Below are positions 63,555-64,000 of a stretch of DNA of 64,000 nucleotides, piece by piece. The translations under genes and the position numbers were made by a program. How positions within the stretch are numbered: position 1 is the first letter of the stretch; each line of letters opens with the position of its first letter. The notes beneath the pieces are model-generated. The model had not been told where the DNA came from. It searched no databases and worked only from the letters and a program-made list of their open reading frames with translations. The DNA lies in contig NZ_BAAAXG010000013.1 in assembly GCF_039535475.1 (NCBI RefSeq), positions 1 to 64,000 on the forward strand, in the 5' to 3' direction. This stretch comes from Streptomyces showdoensis. Its GTDB lineage: Bacteria > Actinomycetota > Actinomycetes > Streptomycetales > Streptomycetaceae.

Positions 63555-64000
63555 TCATGCCGGGGTGGAAGGAGTCGACGCGGATCCGGCCGGCCGCGAG
63601 CGGGTGCGGGCGATGTGGCCGGCGGCGAGCCAGCTGAAGGTCATGGCCGGGCCGATGGTGGCGCCGGGGCCCGGGTAGGTCTCCCCCATCACGGCGGCCG
63701 AGACGTTGCCGGAGGCGTACAGGCCGTCGATGGCGGTGCCGTCCTCGCGGAGCACCCGGGCGGTGGCGTCGGTGACCAGGCCGCCCTTGGTGCCGATGTC
63801 GCCGGGGTGGACGGGGATCGCGTAGTACGGGCCCTTCTCCAGTGGTGCCAGGTTCGGGTTGGGCAGGGTCGGGTCGCCGTAGTAGCGGTCGTAGACGCTG
63901 TCGCCGCGGTGGAAGTCCTCGTCGCGGCCGGCGCGGGCGAAGCCGTTGAAGCGGTCGACGGTGGCGCGGAGCCGTGCCGGGGCGATGCCGATGCGGCCGG
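63555..64000 (-). CDS. kstD: 3-ketosteroid delta1-dehydrogenase C-terminus (partial)
   Basis: The gene enters from the right edge; 147 codons are visible. FAD-binding KstD pattern: [59 protein letters not shown]. The YxxI and GDIGTKGG region forms the steroid-binding and catalytic part of these enzymes, which introduce a 1(2)-double bond in 3-ketosteroid A-rings. FumR-like flavoproteins are related, but the [14 protein letters not shown] combination favours KstD. The stop overlaps a possible SDR start. Confidence 0.85.
   Translation of the reverse strand, partial: GRIGIAPARLRATVDRFNGFARAGRDEDFHRGDSVYDRYYGDPTLPNPNLAPLEKGPYYAIPVHPGDIGTKGGLVTDATARVLREDGTAIDGLYASGNVSAAVMGETYPGPGATIGPAMTFSWLAAGHIARTRSRPAGSASTPSTPA

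Noticed and set aside
62773..63558. SDR start at ATG 63558
   Set aside because: Possible because it overlaps the kstD stop, but it has no ribosome site, whereas ATG 63537 has GGGGAGAA at the right distance and begins the typical SDR N-terminus. Kept as an alternative.

Overview
The window is high-GC actinomycete DNA and almost certainly comes from a Streptomyces chromosome. The evidence is the coding style (very high third-position GC, GTG/TTG starts, 4-bp ATGA/GTGA overlaps), a complete conservon with two cytochrome P450s, a single-operon Mce transporter, many Tat/Sec exported proteins, and a rare TTA codon in a regulator. No species can be named from the sequence alone.

Layout. (1) 1-8252, minus strand: an Mce lipid-import operon in the order mkl-yrbEA-yrbEB-mceA-B-C-D-E-(F). 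mceD carries three surplus bases and mceE one. (2) 8253-14127: a divergent promoter region with twin palindromes, then four mostly secreted proteins of unknown function and a PucR-type regulator that has a TTA codon and one surplus base. (3) 14403-20057: a quinone-oxidoreductase-like gene divergent from a TetR gene with an obvious operator, a membrane protein, an acetyltransferase, a TetR remnant, a DUF1906-type secreted protein, a stand-alone UBP zinc finger and a small secreted protein. (4) tRNA-Val(GAC), then the conservon cvnABCD-CYP157-CYP154 (20587-26160). (5) 26518-38697: a 2433-residue RHS toxin with Hint and HNH-type tip plus a SUKH immunity gene, convergent with a 1426-residue secreted LamG/ricin-lectin protein. 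(6) 39463-41260: a lipoprotein esterase and an iron-box-controlled DUF2470 gene. (7) 41335-49543: a cluster of five secreted peptidoglycan hydrolases, all with peptidoglycan-binding repeats, around a membrane-anchored XRE/DUF2690 protein. (8) A GH26 mannanase-like enzyme, then a cobalamin riboswitch with btuF-btuC-btuD-like genes. (9) 54273-64000: TetR gene, repeat-rich promoter, a CYP102-type self-sufficient P450, an acyl-CoA synthetase, a Baeyer-Villiger monooxygenase, and on the other strand kstD (cut by the edge), an SDR and an esterase. This set suggests oxidation of a steroid, terpenoid or fatty ketone.

How the parts fit: the two ends both concern hydrophobic substrates (Mce import; P450/BVMO/KstD oxidation), but no shared regulation is visible. 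The middle is dominated by the cell surface: a polymorphic toxin, a lectin giant, wall hydrolases and lipoproteins.

Most novel-looking points: the secreted quartet and TTA-containing PucR gene opposite the mce operon, with paired palindromes between; the wall-hydrolase cluster around an XRE/DUF2690 protein; and the TetR/repeat-controlled P450-BVMO cluster. Five apparent frameshifts, each a surplus G or C beside an identical base, caution that local sequence errors are possible.
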